Source: JAWVFN01 sp963696625 (GTDB lineage Bacteria > Actinomycetota > Thermoleophilia > Solirubrobacterales > 70-9). Taken from it: DNA of 64,000 bases. Of the stretch, positions 10,731 through 20,620 are shown one piece after another (position 1 is the first letter of the stretch; every line of letters begins with the position of its first letter). The translations under genes and the position numbers were made by a program. The notes under the pieces are model-generated. The model had not been told where the DNA came from. It searched no databases and saw nothing but the letters and a program-made list of their open reading frames with translations. The stretch spans positions 6,533 through 70,532 of the forward strand of contig CAVOKZ010000020.1 in assembly GCA_963696625.1 (NCBI GenBank), read 5' to 3'.

Positions 10731-11655
10731 CCTCCCAACCGGTTTCGCGGTCGGCCACTGGAGCGACCCAGTGGGGATGACCGGCTGTTCGGTCGTCCTC
10801 CCGCCCCCTGGCTCACGCGGTGGGGTCTGCGTTCAGGGCGGCGGGCCAGGCACCCGCGAGACCGACTCGCTCGGCCCGCTCGCCAACGCCGAACACGTGA
10901 CCGCCGTCCTGCTCACCGGCGGCAGCGCCTACGGCCTAGCCGCGGCCGACGGGGTGGTGCGCTGGTGCGAGGAGCATGGGCGCGGCTACGAGACCCCCGC
11001 CGGGCTGGTGCCGATCGTTCCCGGGGCCGTGATCTACGACCTCGCCGCCGGCGATCCGAAGGCGCGGCCGGGGGCGGAAGAGGGCTACGCGGCCGCCGCC
11101 GGCGCGCGCGAGGGGGAGCCCGAGCGCGGAGCGGTGGGCGCCGGTGCCGGCGCCAGGGTCGGCAAGCTGCTCGGCCACGAGCGCGCCTCGCGCGGCGGGG
11201 TGGGATACGCCGCCCTGCAGACCGGCGCCGGCGAGACCGTCGCGGCGATCGCGGTCGTAAACGCCGCCGGCGACGTGATCGCCGAGGACGGCTCGGTGCT
11301 CGCCGGGATCTCGCCGCAGGACGGCGAGGCCCCGCGCAGCGCCGAGCTGATGGTCCAGATGCGCGATCTCGGACCGGCGGGGGAGCCTGAAGGGCCGCCC
11401 GGCAACTCGACCCTTGTTTGCGTCTGCACCGACGCGCCGCTCGACAAGCGCGAGTGCGCGATCGCCGCCCGCATGGCGGTCGCCGGCATGGCCCGCGCCA
11501 TCGACCCCGTCTTCACTCCCGTGGACGGCGACGTCTCCTTCTGCGTCGCATCCGGAACCGGCCCCTCGCGCCCCTTCATCGCGATGCAGGTCGGCGTCGC
11601 CGCGGCAACCGCCACCGCTGCGGCGATCCGCGACGCCGTCACGGCTGGATTGTAA
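10717..11655 (+). CDS. P1 family (DmpA-like) peptidase
   Basis: 312 residues from ATG 10717 (TAATG with mutM). Members self-cleave before a Ser/Thr to form an N-terminal-nucleophile aminopeptidase. Visible blocks are TGCSVVLPP, VLLTGGSAYGLAAADGV, AVGAGAGARVGK and the cleavage region GNSTLVCVCTDAPL (nucleophile Ser or Thr). Its natural substrate is unknown. Both start codon and Shine-Dalgarno region lie in repeat copy C. Confidence 0.82.
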   Translation: MAKPRLPTGFAVGHWSDPVGMTGCSVVLPPPGSRGGVCVQGGGPGTRETDSLGPLANAEHVTAVLLTGGSAYGLAAADGVVRWCEEHGRGYETPAGLVPIVPGAVIYDLAAGDPKARPGAEEGYAAAAGAREGEPERGAVGAGAGARVGKLLGHERASRGGVGYAALQTGAGETVAAIAVVNAAGDVIAEDGSVLAGISPQDGEAPRSAELMVQMRDLGPAGEPEGPPGNSTLVCVCTDAPLDKRECAIAARMAVAGMARAIDPVFTPVDGDVSFCVASGTGPSRPFIAMQVGVAAATATAAAIRDAVTAGL

Positions 11656-11677
11656 AGGGGACCGTCCCCTTAACGGT
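11653..11677. repeat. Short palindrome at gene end (ggggaccgtcccctt)
   Basis: The sequence aaaggggaccgtccccttaac just after the peptidase stop can form a GGGGAC/GTCCCC hairpin. It resembles palindromic REP hairpins and could also act as a weak terminator, but no T-run follows. Confidence 0.5.
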
Positions 11678-11710
11678 TGTTTTGTCCGGGGGTCGAGTCA
11701 GATTTGTCAC

Positions 11711-12433
11711 ATGCCCGGCAACTTCAAGACCGAGGCGATCGTGCTGCGCTCGATTCGCTACGGCGAGGCCGATCGCATCGTCCATCTCTACACCGCCGCG
11801 CGCGGAAGGCTGGGCGCGATCGCCAAGGGCTCGCGACGCCCGAAGTCGCGCTTCGGCGGGAGGCTCGAGCCGTTCTTCCGGCTCGACCTCGTTCTGTACG
11901 AGGGGCGGAGCGAGCTGATGACCGTGACCGGGGCGGCGACCCTCGACGGCTACGGCGCGTTGCGCTCGGACGGAGCGCGGATCGGCGCCGCCGCCCGCGC
12001 CTGCGACGCGGTGCTGCGGCTGCTCGACTCGGCCGAGCCCAACCGCGCGGCCTACAACCTGCTGCGCAGCTACCTCGAACTGCTCGATGGACCGGATGGG
12101 GAGGAGGCGGCGCGGCCGGCGGTGGCGCTCGCCTTCCGCGCCAAGCTGGCGCTGGCCTCGGGTTTCGCCCCCGAGCTTGCCTCGTGCGCGCGCTGCGGCG
12201 AGGCCCAGCACCTGAGCGCCTTCTCGGGCGCCGCCGGGGGCGTGGTCTGCGCGAGCTGCGAGGGGGAGGGGTTCCCGCTCTCCGAGGAGGCGCACGCCTT
12301 CCTCGTCGGCGCCCTCGGCAGCCCGCTCGCCGACGCGCCGGATGCGGGTGTTCCGGCCCTACGAGCGGCCGAGCGCGCGATCGGCGAGACGCTCGAACAC
12401 CACGCCCACGTGAAGCTCAGGTCCGCCGCTTAG
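11711..12433 (+). CDS. recO: DNA repair protein RecO
   Basis: 240 residues from ATG 11711. The OB-fold N terminus (FKTEAIVLRSIRYGEADRIV, GRLGAIAKGSRRPKS) and the helical C-terminal half with a CARC...CASC zinc site are those of RecO, which loads RecA with RecF/RecR. No overlap with the previous gene; a 55-bp gap contains a palindrome. Confidence 0.9.
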   Translation: MPGNFKTEAIVLRSIRYGEADRIVHLYTAARGRLGAIAKGSRRPKSRFGGRLEPFFRLDLVLYEGRSELMTVTGAATLDGYGALRSDGARIGAAARACDAVLRLLDSAEPNRAAYNLLRSYLELLDGPDGEEAARPAVALAFRAKLALASGFAPELASCARCGEAQHLSAFSGAAGGVVCASCEGEGFPLSEEAHAFLVGALGSPLADAPDAGVPALRAAERAIGETLEHHAHVKLRSAA

Positions 12434-12515
12434 GCCGATAAGGGCCATTCATGGCGAGCCCGGGACCGCCGCCCCCGGATGCGAAGCCGAGGAGGCGGCG
12501 GTTTATGGCTAGGGC
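12433..12515 (+). repeat. Interspersed gene-junction repeat, copy D
   Basis: Starts ggccgataagggccattcat directly at the recO stop and continues to gatgcgaagccgaggagg...gcggtttatggc. It is the best preserved copy along with A. It lies between two convergent genes and slightly overlaps the end of the downstream minus-strand gene. Confidence 0.7.
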
Positions 12516-13172
12516 GCGCGGGAGACCACCGTCTGGCCGCCCTTCTTGCAGACCAGCACCTTGGCGGCCTCGAGGTCGATCGTGCAGCTCCAGCCGCCGA
12601 CCCGGGTCTGGTTGTTGGCGAGCGCGGTGAGCGCCACGTTGTGTGCCTGTGTGCAGTCTGCCGGAGGGCTACCGGCGGAGCTGACCGGATAGGGCTGACC
12701 GTTGCCGATCACCGGCTCGCAGTCGCTGACGCTTCCGCCGGAGGGCTGTGTGGTGGGCGGCACGACCGGGGTCGTCGGCACCGTGGAGATCTCGGGCGGG
12801 GCTGTGTCGATGGTGGGCGTGGTCTCGGTGGCGATCGTGTCGATCGTCGAAACCGTGTCGGCGACGGTCGACGGATTGTCCTCGTCGTCGTCGCCGGTGA
12901 TGAGGATCACGGCGATCACCGCGGCGACGATCGCCAGCAGCGCGGCCAGCAGGACGGGCAGTCGGCGGCGAGGGCGCGCGGGAAGCTCGCCGGCGACGGG
13001 CTCGACCGGAGTCGGCGTCGCACGCGCGGTCGGCGCCCGGTCGGGGCTTCCGGGTCGTCTTTCTCGCGGCCGGCTTCTTGGCCGCGGCCTTCTTCGGCGC
13101 CCGCTTCTTGGCCGCCGGCTTCTTCCTTGCCGCGGCCTTCTTCTTCGCAGCCGGTTTCTTCTTTGCCGCCAT
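12509..13172 (-). CDS. Lys/Ala/Pro-rich, single-span membrane protein, one-base frameshift
   Basis: The N terminus (from ATG 13172) is a histone-H1-like AAKKKPAAKK repeat. A frameshift near 13,040-13,047, in a run ...gaagccccgacc, separates it from the rest. In the corrected frame a membrane span (LLAALLAIVAAVIAVILI) follows, then an acidic and Thr/Pro-rich linker and a ~60-residue C-terminal domain with paired Cys (VSDCEPVIG, PADCTQAH, WSCTIDL). The layout suggests a basic cytoplasmic tail that may touch nucleic acid and an extracellular Cys-bonded domain. Function unknown. Confidence 0.6.
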
Positions 13173-13177
13173 AAGCT

Positions 13178-13939
13178 CTAGTTCTCCTTCGGTCGGTACA
13201 TGCGCTCGGTGACCCGCAGCTTAATTCCCGCCGGGGCGGGACCGTTGAGCCGCATCATCTGGCGCATGACGAAGCCCGGCACGACCGAGCGCTTGCCGCG
13301 TTCGAAGGCCGCAAGGCTCTCGGCCACGCACTGCTCGGCGGGGATCGAGCCGGGCGGGATCGACTCCTTGGGGATCTTGGCGATCTCCTGCCACTCGGTC
13401 GGGACCGGGCCGGGATTGACCGACATCGCCTTGACGCCGGTGCCCTTGAGCTCGACGTGCAGCGCGTCCATGAAGGTCTTGGCGAACGCCTTGCTGGCGC
13501 TGTAGGTGGTCTCGTAGGGAAGAGGCTGAAAGCCCGCGGTCGAGGCGACCGTGATCACGCCGCCCGAGCCGCGCTCGACCATCTCGGGCACGAAGGCGTG
13601 GGTGAGGATGACGACCGCTTCGCAATTGACCCGGACCATCTCGGCTTCGGAGGCGGCATCGATCTCGAGGAAGCGCCCGTGGTTGCCGAAGCCGGCGTTG
13701 TTGACGAGCAGGTCGACGTCGACGCCGAGCTTCTGCACCTTGCCGTGGAGCTTGTCGGCCTCGTTGGCGAGGTCGCACTCGATCGCGTGGGCCGTACTCG
13801 GCAGCTCTTTCGCGAGCTTGTCGAGACGGTCCTTGCGCCTCGCGACAAGGATCAGCTCGTAGCCTCGCTCGGCGAGCTGCCGCGCGAACTGCTCCCCGAG
13901 CCCCGAGGACGCCCCGGTAACCAAAGCAACGTCTGGCAT
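13178..13939 (-). CDS. Short-chain dehydrogenase/reductase
   Basis: 253 residues from ATG 13939. Classical SDR: TGASSGLGEQFA (dinucleotide-binding Gly motif), LVNNAGFGNHG (NNAG), catalytic Ser in VASTAGF and YSASK (Tyr/Lys), then PGPVPT. Substrate not predictable. Divergent from dgt with a 69-bp shared upstream region. Confidence 0.88.
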   Translation of the reverse strand: MPDVALVTGASSGLGEQFARQLAERGYELILVARRKDRLDKLAKELPSTAHAIECDLANEADKLHGKVQKLGVDVDLLVNNAGFGNHGRFLEIDAASEAEMVRVNCEAVVILTHAFVPEMVERGSGGVITVASTAGFQPLPYETTYSASKAFAKTFMDALHVELKGTGVKAMSVNPGPVPTEWQEIAKIPKESIPPGSIPAEQCVAESLAAFERGKRSVVPGFVMRQMMRLNGPAPAGIKLRVTERMYRPKEN

Positions 13940-14008
13940 GCCGGACAGCCTAACCGGCCCCACACCGGACCTGCCGGAGTGGCCACTAGGATCGTCTCCG
14001 AACCGTTT

Positions 14009-15043
14009 ATGGCCACCGACACCGAGATCCACATCCCTGGACCAGACGCTCCCCTGGAGGAGCGGGTGCGCGCGTGGGAGCGCGCGGCGCTGTGGGATCT
14101 CGCCATTCCGTCCTATCCGGCCGAACGCCGCGAGCCCGAGGAGGACAGCCCGGTCAGGACGCCGTTCCAGCGCGACCGCGACAGGATCGTCCACTCGAAG
14201 GCATTCCGGCGGCTGAAACACAAGACGCAGGTCTTCATCGCGCCCGAGGGCGACCACTACCGGACGCGGCTGACCCACACGCTTGAGGCCTCCGGCATCT
14301 CGCGGACCGTCGCCCGCGCGCTGGGGCTGAACGAGGACCTGACCGAGGCGATCGGGCTCGGCCACGACCTCGGCCATCCGCCCTTCGGGCACATCGGCGA
14401 GGAGGTGCTCGATCAGGCGCTTTCCGAGCACGGCCGCAGCTTCCGCCACAACGAGCACTCGCTGCGGGTCGTCGAGGTGCTCGAGCGCGAGGGGCGGGGC
14501 CTCAACCTCACCGAGCAGGTCCGCGACGGGATCCTCAACCACACCGGATCCGGGAAGCCGGCGACGCTCGAGGGACGCGTGGTGCGGATCGTCGACCGCG
14601 TCGCCTACATCAACCACGACATCGACGACGCCCTGCGGGCGGGGATCATCGCCGAGGACGATCTGCCGGCGGCGCAGATCGAGCTGCTCGGGCAGACCGG
14701 CAGCGAACGCATCGATCGCCTCGTGCGCGACATGGTCGAGACTTCGCGCACGGCCGGCGACATCGCCCAGTCCGAGGAGGTCGGCGGGGCGATGCTGAGG
14801 CTGCGCAAGTTCATGTTCGAGCGCGTCTACCTCGGGCCCGAGGCGCGCGGCGAGCACGAGCGGGTGCGGCGGACGCTGCTGGGTCTGTTCGAGCACTACT
14901 TGGAGACGCCGGACGAGGTTCCCGAGACCGAGCCGGGCGCCGACCTGCTTCAGCGGGTGACCGATCACCTCGCCGGAATGACCGACCGTTACGCGATCGC
15001 CCGCTTCAAGGACCTGGCGCTGCCCGAAGAGTCAAGGCTGTGA
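14009..15043 (+). CDS. dgt: dGTP triphosphohydrolase-like HD protein
   Basis: 344 residues from ATG 14009. HD-domain metal ligands: TRLTHTLEAS (H), GLGHDLGHPPFGHIGE (HD) and RVAYINHDIDD (D). PFQRDRDRIVHSKAFRRLKHKTQVF is the usual N-terminal block. It hydrolyses dNTPs to deoxynucleosides and triphosphate. Typically found upstream of dnaG in actinobacteria, as here. Confidence 0.9.
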   Translation: MATDTEIHIPGPDAPLEERVRAWERAALWDLAIPSYPAERREPEEDSPVRTPFQRDRDRIVHSKAFRRLKHKTQVFIAPEGDHYRTRLTHTLEASGISRTVARALGLNEDLTEAIGLGHDLGHPPFGHIGEEVLDQALSEHGRSFRHNEHSLRVVEVLEREGRGLNLTEQVRDGILNHTGSGKPATLEGRVVRIVDRVAYINHDIDDALRAGIIAEDDLPAAQIELLGQTGSERIDRLVRDMVETSRTAGDIAQSEEVGGAMLRLRKFMFERVYLGPEARGEHERVRRTLLGLFEHYLETPDEVPETEPGADLLQRVTDHLAGMTDRYAIARFKDLALPEESRL

Positions 15044-15207
15044 TGATCGAATTCAAATCCGGGTGTGACCGGGGATTCGCCCGGCCAAGCAGATCAAGGA
15101 CGCAGGGTGCAGCCTTTGGCGGCGCCAAAGGCAAACCCGAGGACGCCGAGATGCGCAGTGCCGGGTGGATCATCCGGGTGCGCGGGGATTTGGGTTCGGT
15201 CATCTAA

Positions 15208-16970
15208 GTGGCGAAGTTCTCGCCCGACACCGTCGACCGCGTCAAGGAGGCCGCCGACATCGTCGAGATCGTCTCGGCTTACAGCGATCTGCGCCAGCGC
15301 GGCCAGGATCACTGGGGGCTGTGTCCCTTCCACGACGAGCGGACGCCCTCGTTCAAGGTCAACCCGCGCGACAAGCTCTACTACTGCTTCAGCTGCGAGG
15401 CGAGCGGCGACGTGATCCGCTTCGTCGAGGAGAAGGAGGGGCTCAACTTCCCCGAGGCGGTCGAGTCGCTCGCGGATCGCTACGGGGTCGAGATCGTTCG
15501 CGAGAACGAGGATCCGAAGGCGGAGGCGCGGAGGCGAAAGCGGGCCCGGCTGCTCGAGCTGCTCGAGCGCACGGCGGCGTTCTACGCGACCTACCTCCGC
15601 GACGCGCCCGAGGCGGCGAAGTCGCGGGAGTACCTGGCCGGCCGCGGCCTCTCCGAAGAGACGCTGGCGAAGTTCGAGGTCGGCTTTGCGCCCAACCGCT
15701 GGGACACGGTGATGATGCGCGGCCAGCAGGCCGGGTTCTCGCTCGAGGAGCTGGTCGAGTCGGGTCTCGTCACCCGCGGCCAGAAGGGCCCGCAGGACAA
15801 GTTCCGGGCGCGGATCATGTTCCCGATCCGCGACCACAAGGGGAAGGTCGTCGGCTTCGGCGGCCGCGCGACGCGCGAGGGGCAGCGGGCGAAGTACATG
15901 AACTCGCCCGAGGGCGAGCCTTCCACAAGAGCCGCATCCTCTACGGCTTCGACCGGGCGCGGGCGGTGGTGGTGAAGACCAAGCGGGCGGTGGTGGTCGA
16001 GGGCTACACCGACGTGCTCGCGCTGCACCAGGCGGGCATCGAGGACTCGGTGGCGGTGATGGGCACGGCGCTGACCGAGGACCAGGTGAAGCTGCTGTCG
16101 GGCAACTGCGAGGAGCTGGTGCTGGCGATGGACGCCGACCAGGCCGGCCAGGACGCGATGATCCGGGCACAGGCGATGGCGGCGCAGAAGAGCCTGACCC
16201 TGCGTGTCGCCGCGCTGCCCGGCGGCAAGGACCCGGCCGACCTGCTGCAGACGGGCGAGGCAGACGCCTTCGGCGCGGCGCTCGAGGGCGCCGTCGACTA
16301 CTCGGCGTTCCGGGTCGGCGTGGCGCTCGATCGCGCCGATCTCGGCTCGGGGTCGGGGCGCGAGAAGGCGCTGACCGAGGTGGTCCCCGTGCTCAAGGCG
16401 CTCGGCGACACCGTGGCGCGCGACGAGCAGGTGCGGAGGGTCGCCTCGGCGCTCGAGGTCGGGCCCGAGCTGGTCTCGCGGCGGGTCGACGCGGCGGCGG
16501 CTCCGCGCCCGGCCGATGCGGCGCGCCCAGCCTCGGAGTCCGAGCCGGCGCCCGCGCCGGTGCCGCTCACCCCGCGCGAGATCCGCGAGCGCCAGCTGTT
16601 CCAGATGTGCATCGCCGACCCGGGGGAGGGGAGGGCATGGCTCGAGAAGATCGACGAGGCCCACCTCTCCTCGCCGCTGGCCGGCCGCGTGGTCGTCTGG
16701 CTCCGCGCCCACCTCGACGACCCGACCGCCGGCCTGCCGCGCAACGACGACGAGCTCGTCTCGCTCGTCACCCAGCTGGTGATGAGCGCCGACCGCGACC
16801 TCGCCTCGGGCGAGGCGATGGAGCTCAACTTCCTCCTGCTCGAACAGCGAGCCCTCGAAGACCGCATCGCCGAGGCAAAGGCAGCAGGCGACTACGCGGC
16901 GCAGCAGGCGCTCAGCAACGAACGCGCCGCCCTGGTCCAGCGCATAGCCGGCGCCGAACAGGTCGCTTAG
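15208..16970 (+). CDS. dnaG: DNA primase, one-base frameshift
   Basis: Synthesises RNA primers at the replication fork. From GTG 15208 the zinc-binding domain (CPFHDERTPSF, YYCFSCEASGD) and the start of the core (FRARIMFPIRDHKGKVVGFGGR) are read. Near 15,919 one base is missing (gagccttccac where gagctcttccac is expected), and the rest is in another frame: FHKSRILYGF, Toprim VVVEGYTDVLALHQAG, VLAMDADQAGQDA and the DnaB-binding C terminus to 16,970. As dnaG is essential, an assembly indel is far more likely than a mutation. Confidence 0.93.
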
Positions 16971-17023
16971 CGGCACGAACATACGTTCGCTTTTCCGTCC
17001 GGTCGGCATGGCACTTTCGATTC

Positions 17024-17521
17024 ATGGACGAGATCAACGAGGCCCCGGCGACGATCCGCGTACGGGCGCCCATCCACGAGGCCGGTCTTGGCACCGAGTG
17101 CATGAGCGCCGCGCCCGACCCCAAATCCGATGACCAGGCGGTCCTGCTCAACACCCCCTTCTGGGTCGACGATCTCAACTACGGCGACATCGTCAAGCTC
17201 GGGCCGCCCGACGACATCGGCCTGCGCCCGATCGTCGAGGTGGTAGTCGCCAGCGGCCACCGCCACGTCCTGGCGCTCACCGGCCCTCATCCGAGCGCCG
17301 GCCTCTACCAGACGCTGATCCAGGAGTTCCCCGACCACGCGCTGCGGATCGAAGGCCACGCCGACGCGATGCTCTGCGTCAGCGTCCACCCTGATTTCGA
17401 CCCGGAGGATGTCTCTGGGGTGATTGCGATGTGGATGGACGAACAGGGCCTCGACGACCGCGGCATCGTCAGCCCCGTTTGCGAAACGAAGATCGGTCCT
17501 CTGGAGTGGCCGACCCGATGA
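17024..17521 (+). CDS. DUF4265-like hypothetical protein
   Basis: 165 residues from ATG 17024. The block LLNTPFWVDDLNYGDIVKLGP resembles the DUF4265 signature; no other domain recognised. The C-terminal half carries HPDFDPEDVSGVIAMWMDEQG. Soluble and acidic. Coupled to the HNH gene by an ATGA overlap, so the two may be co-expressed; the functional link is unknown. Confidence 0.6.
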   Translation: MDEINEAPATIRVRAPIHEAGLGTECMSAAPDPKSDDQAVLLNTPFWVDDLNYGDIVKLGPPDDIGLRPIVEVVVASGHRHVLALTGPHPSAGLYQTLIQEFPDHALRIEGHADAMLCVSVHPDFDPEDVSGVIAMWMDEQGLDDRGIVSPVCETKIGPLEWPTR

Positions 17522-18264
17522 GCGACGCGTTGCCCGAAAAGGGGTTCCTCCAGAGCTGCATCGCGCAGGGGATGTCACTCGAGCAGATCGGAGAGCTGGT
17601 CGGCAAGCACCCGTCCACGGTGAGCTACCACCTGAAGAAGCACGGCCTTAGGCCGGTTGGGCAGGAACGGCACGCGCCGACCGGTGCGGTTGATCCCGAG
17701 CGCCTGCGTTTCTTGATCGAAGAGCAGGGTGCGTCGATCCACACGGCCGCGAGCGAGTTCGGATCTTCGTACTCCACGACCCGTTATTGGGTGCGGAAGC
17801 TTGGGCTCAAGACGCGCCGGATGATCCGCCTCCAGCAGTCTCGAGAGGCCAGGGCGAACGGGGACGGTGGAGCGTGGCTCGAATGTCTCGTGCATGGGCA
17901 GACCTGGTTCTTTGCTCGGCCTGACTCTGGATTCCGATGCTCTAAATGTTCGTCCGAGGCTGTGTCGAACTCACGCCGGCGTCTCAAGCTTCGCCTCGTC
18001 GAGCGCGCAGGTGGATGCTGCGAGCTTTGCGCGTACGACCGCTGCGTATGGGCGCTTCAGTTCCATCACGTAGTCCCGGAGCTGAAGAAGTTCAATCTGA
18101 GCCGAGAGGGGGTTACGAGGTCATTTGAGGAGGCGGCGGAAGAGGCCGACAAGTGCGTCCTGCTCTGCGCAAACTGCCATGCGGAACTCGAGGCCGGACT
18201 CGTCGAGTTGCCGACCGAGCTGCTGGAGGTAAGGTTGTTGGCGGCCGAGCCCGTTCCGAACTAG
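17518..18264 (+). CDS. HTH plus HNH endonuclease domain protein
   Basis: 248 residues. Two helix-turn-helix-like segments occupy the first ~100 residues (MSLEQIGELVGKHPSTVSYH; SIHTAASEFGSSYSTTRYW). A Cys-rich linker follows (FRCSKCSS), then an HNH domain: CCELCAYD, LQFHHVVP (HH), CVLLCANCHAELEAG (N..H). Such fusions are seen in homing/mobile endonucleases and orphan nucleases. It ends 18 bp before tRNA-Asn, a position common for mobile nuclease genes, but no element ends were found. Confidence 0.75.
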   Translation: MSDALPEKGFLQSCIAQGMSLEQIGELVGKHPSTVSYHLKKHGLRPVGQERHAPTGAVDPERLRFLIEEQGASIHTAASEFGSSYSTTRYWVRKLGLKTRRMIRLQQSREARANGDGGAWLECLVHGQTWFFARPDSGFRCSKCSSEAVSNSRRRLKLRLVERAGGCCELCAYDRCVWALQFHHVVPELKKFNLSREGVTRSFEEAAEEADKCVLLCANCHAELEAGLVELPTELLEVRLLAAEPVPN

Positions 18265-18282
18265 CTCAGCTGGCTTAACTGA

Positions 18283-18357
18283 TCCGGGGTAGCTCAACTA
18301 GGCCAGAGCGCTCGACTGTTAATCGAGAGGTTGTGGGTTCGATTCCCACCCCCGGAG
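18283..18357 (+). tRNA. tRNA-Asn (GUU)
   Basis: Acceptor arms TCCGGGG/CCCCGGA pair fully, the anticodon loop is CTGTTAA with GTT, and the T arm TGTGGGTTCGATTCCCAC is canonical. Discriminator G at 18,357; CCA is not encoded. Confidence 0.95.
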
Positions 18358-18366
18358 CTCTCTCCT

Positions 18367-19359
18367 CTAGCGGTGCTTGACGCCTTCCTTGGCGAACGGC
18401 CCGAGCTGGTGGCCGCTGACGATGTGGCCCTCGAGCGCCTCGTCGATCGCGCTCAGCACCTCATCTGAAAGCTCAGTCCCCGATGCCTCGGCATTGGCGT
18501 GCACCTGCTCGGGTCGTGTGGCCCCGACGATCGCCGAGGCGACCTCCTCGCGGCGCAGGACCCAGCCGAGCGCCATCTGCGGCATCGTCAGCCCGGCGCC
18601 CTCGGCGATCGGGACCAGCTTCTGAACGGCCTCGAGCAGCCCGACCTCCATGTAGCGGCTGATCGCAAGGCTCATCTCGTCGCTCGCGGCGCGCGAGTCC
18701 GGCGGCGGCTGCTCGCCCGGCTTGTACTTGCCGCTGAGCACGCCCTGGGCCATCGGCGACCAGCAGATCTGCGAGATCCCGTTCTGGGCGCAGAGCGGGA
18801 AGATCTCCTCCTCCGGCGCCCGCCAGATCGCGTTGTACTGAGGCTGCGAGGAGACGAACTTCTTCGCCCCCTCGACCGCGAGCGCCGCGTCGATCTGCTC
18901 CGGGGTCCACTCGCTGAAGCCGATCTGGCGCGCCTTGCCGGCCTCGACCACCTCGGTCAGCCCCTCCATCGTCTCCTCGATCGCGACCCCGGTGTCGAAG
19001 CGGTGGCACTGGTAGAGGTCGACGTGGTCGGTTTGCAGCCGCGCCAGCGAAGCGTCGATCTGCTTGTGGATCTGCTCCTTGGAGAGCCCGGCGTCGGTCT
19101 CCGACATCGGGAAGTAGACCTTGGTCGCGAGCACGTAGGAATCGCGGTCGAACCCGGAGAGGATCTCGCCCCAGGCCTCCTCCGAGGCCCCGACTCCGTA
19201 GACGTTGGCGGTGTCGAAGAAGTTGATCCCGGCGTCGAACGCGGCTTTCGTGCAGGCCTCGGTCTGCTCGCGCTCGATTCCGCCCGAGTAGGTCAGCCAT
19301 GATCCGAGCGAGATCTCCGAGACCTGGATGTCGCTGTCGCCGAGCTGCCGGAACTTCAC
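18367..19359 (-). CDS. Aldo/keto reductase (voltage-gated K+ channel beta-like)
   Basis: 330 residues from GTG 19359. AKR hallmarks: FFDTANVYG (catalytic Asp and Tyr), LATKVYFP (Lys), DLYQCHRFD (His), IGFSEW and the C-terminal NADPH block IVGATRPEQVHANAEA. It reduces carbonyl substrates with NADPH; the exact substrate is not visible. The longer upstream open frame is a shadow of the glycosyltransferase gene. Confidence 0.88.
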   Translation of the reverse strand: MKFRQLGDSDIQVSEISLGSWLTYSGGIEREQTEACTKAAFDAGINFFDTANVYGVGASEEAWGEILSGFDRDSYVLATKVYFPMSETDAGLSKEQIHKQIDASLARLQTDHVDLYQCHRFDTGVAIEETMEGLTEVVEAGKARQIGFSEWTPEQIDAALAVEGAKKFVSSQPQYNAIWRAPEEEIFPLCAQNGISQICWSPMAQGVLSGKYKPGEQPPPDSRAASDEMSLAISRYMEVGLLEAVQKLVPIAEGAGLTMPQMALGWVLRREEVASAIVGATRPEQVHANAEASGTELSDEVLSAIDEALEGHIVSGHQLGPFAKEGVKHR

Positions 19360-19400
19360 GGCAGTGACTCTACCCAGGCCCCGGCGCCGCCGAACACGCT

Positions 19401-20594
19401 TTAGGTGCGAGCCAGCCCCTCGACCGCGGCGGCGCCCGCCTCGGCGCCGTCGTGCTCGCGGCTCCAGGCGGCCAGCTCTCGTGCCCGGTCGCGGTAGCTC
19501 CCGTCGCCGAGGATCCGCCTGACCGCGGAGCGCAGCGACTTCGGCCCGAGCAGCCGCCGCGGCAGCGACAGCCCCGCGCCCGACCACTGAACCCGCATTC
19601 CGTTCTCGGCCATGTCGCCAACCGCCGGGCAGCAGAGCACCGGCGTTCCCGAGTCGAGCGCCCGCGCCACCGTCCCGTGCCCGCCGTGGCAGACGACCAC
19701 GTCGGCGAGCGGCATCAGCTGCGAGTAGCTCAGCCACGGCTCGAGCACGGCGTTGTCGGGCACCTCGAGCCGCTCGATCGGCCGGTGCTTGTTGGTCGTC
19801 GCCACCACCCGCACCGGCTCGTCGGCGAGCCCGTCGAGCGCCGCCCTCAGCATCACGCACATCGGGTCCTGGGCGGTGCTCGGCGCGACCAGCACCAGCG
19901 GCTCCTCGCCCTCGGGGATCGCGATCTCCTCCCAGGGCAGCTCGAAGAACATCGGCCCGGTGACCAGCGCCTGGGGCGGCCACTCGCGCGGGTACTCGAG
20001 CTGGGGGAAGGTCGCCACCATCGCCAGCTCGGCGCTGGTGCCGCCGTGGAAACGATCCATCGGCTCGAGGCCGAGGCGCTCGCGAGTCGCGTTGAGGTCG
20101 CGCAGCCCCTGGCGCAGCCCGATCTTGAGCAGCGGCAGGGGCAGCCGCCAAGCGAGCCTGCCGACCGGGGTCCGCGGCGGCCGCCAGCCGAGCGAGAACA
20201 GCGGCATTCCCGGTTCCTGAACCGGGAACACGTGGGGGATCAGGGTCGCGCGCTTGGCCCCCGCGACCTCGGCCGCCAGCGCCGGCGCCGGCGTGAGGAT
20301 GTCGTTGACGACGACGTCCGGCTTGTAGTCGGAGATCAACCCGACCAGCGCCTGCGCCGCGTCGGCGGCGGTGCGCCCGTCGTCGGAGTCGGCCCCCGGC
20401 GGCGGGTACACCTGGTAGGCCTGCGCCGCCGTGAACGGCAGCCCGGCGCCCTCGGCGGCCTCGCGCCACTGGGCCCAGCTCTCGACCAGCACCTCGTGCC
20501 CGCGAGCCTGCAGCGCCTGCGCCAGCGCGAAGGCGGGGAAGCAGTGCCCCGGGTCGCCGAAGGCGGCGACGATGAAACGCAATCGTCCGCCCAT
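19401..20594 (-). CDS. UGT/GT1-family glycosyltransferase
   Basis: 397 residues from ATG 20594 (GGRLRFIVAAFGDPGHCFPA, typical N-terminal Rossmann start). The C-terminal donor-binding signature is VVCHGGHGTVARALDSGTP. The type glycosylates lipids, antibiotics or macrolides using NDP-sugars; the acceptor is unknown. Starts in the opposite direction from the gene at 20,621. Confidence 0.85.
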   Translation of the reverse strand: MGGRLRFIVAAFGDPGHCFPAFALAQALQARGHEVLVESWAQWREAAEGAGLPFTAAQAYQVYPPPGADSDDGRTAADAAQALVGLISDYKPDVVVNDILTPAPALAAEVAGAKRATLIPHVFPVQEPGMPLFSLGWRPPRTPVGRLAWRLPLPLLKIGLRQGLRDLNATRERLGLEPMDRFHGGTSAELAMVATFPQLEYPREWPPQALVTGPMFFELPWEEIAIPEGEEPLVLVAPSTAQDPMCVMLRAALDGLADEPVRVVATTNKHRPIERLEVPDNAVLEPWLSYSQLMPLADVVVCHGGHGTVARALDSGTPVLCCPAVGDMAENGMRVQWSGAGLSLPRRLLGPKSLRSAVRRILGDGSYRDRARELAAWSREHDGAEAGAAAVEGLART

Positions 20595-20620
20595 CACTCT
20601 GGTGTGCCGGTGGTATCCAT

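Noticed and set aside
9425..10816. 463-residue minus-strand ORF opposite the lipoprotein and mutM
   Set aside because: Antisense shadow, including the GVVGVVG tract that mirrors the Thr/Pro repeat of the lipoprotein.
18265..18282. tagctcagctgg before tRNA-Asn as a second tRNA
   Set aside because: Only a D-arm-like word; no acceptor or anticodon arm.
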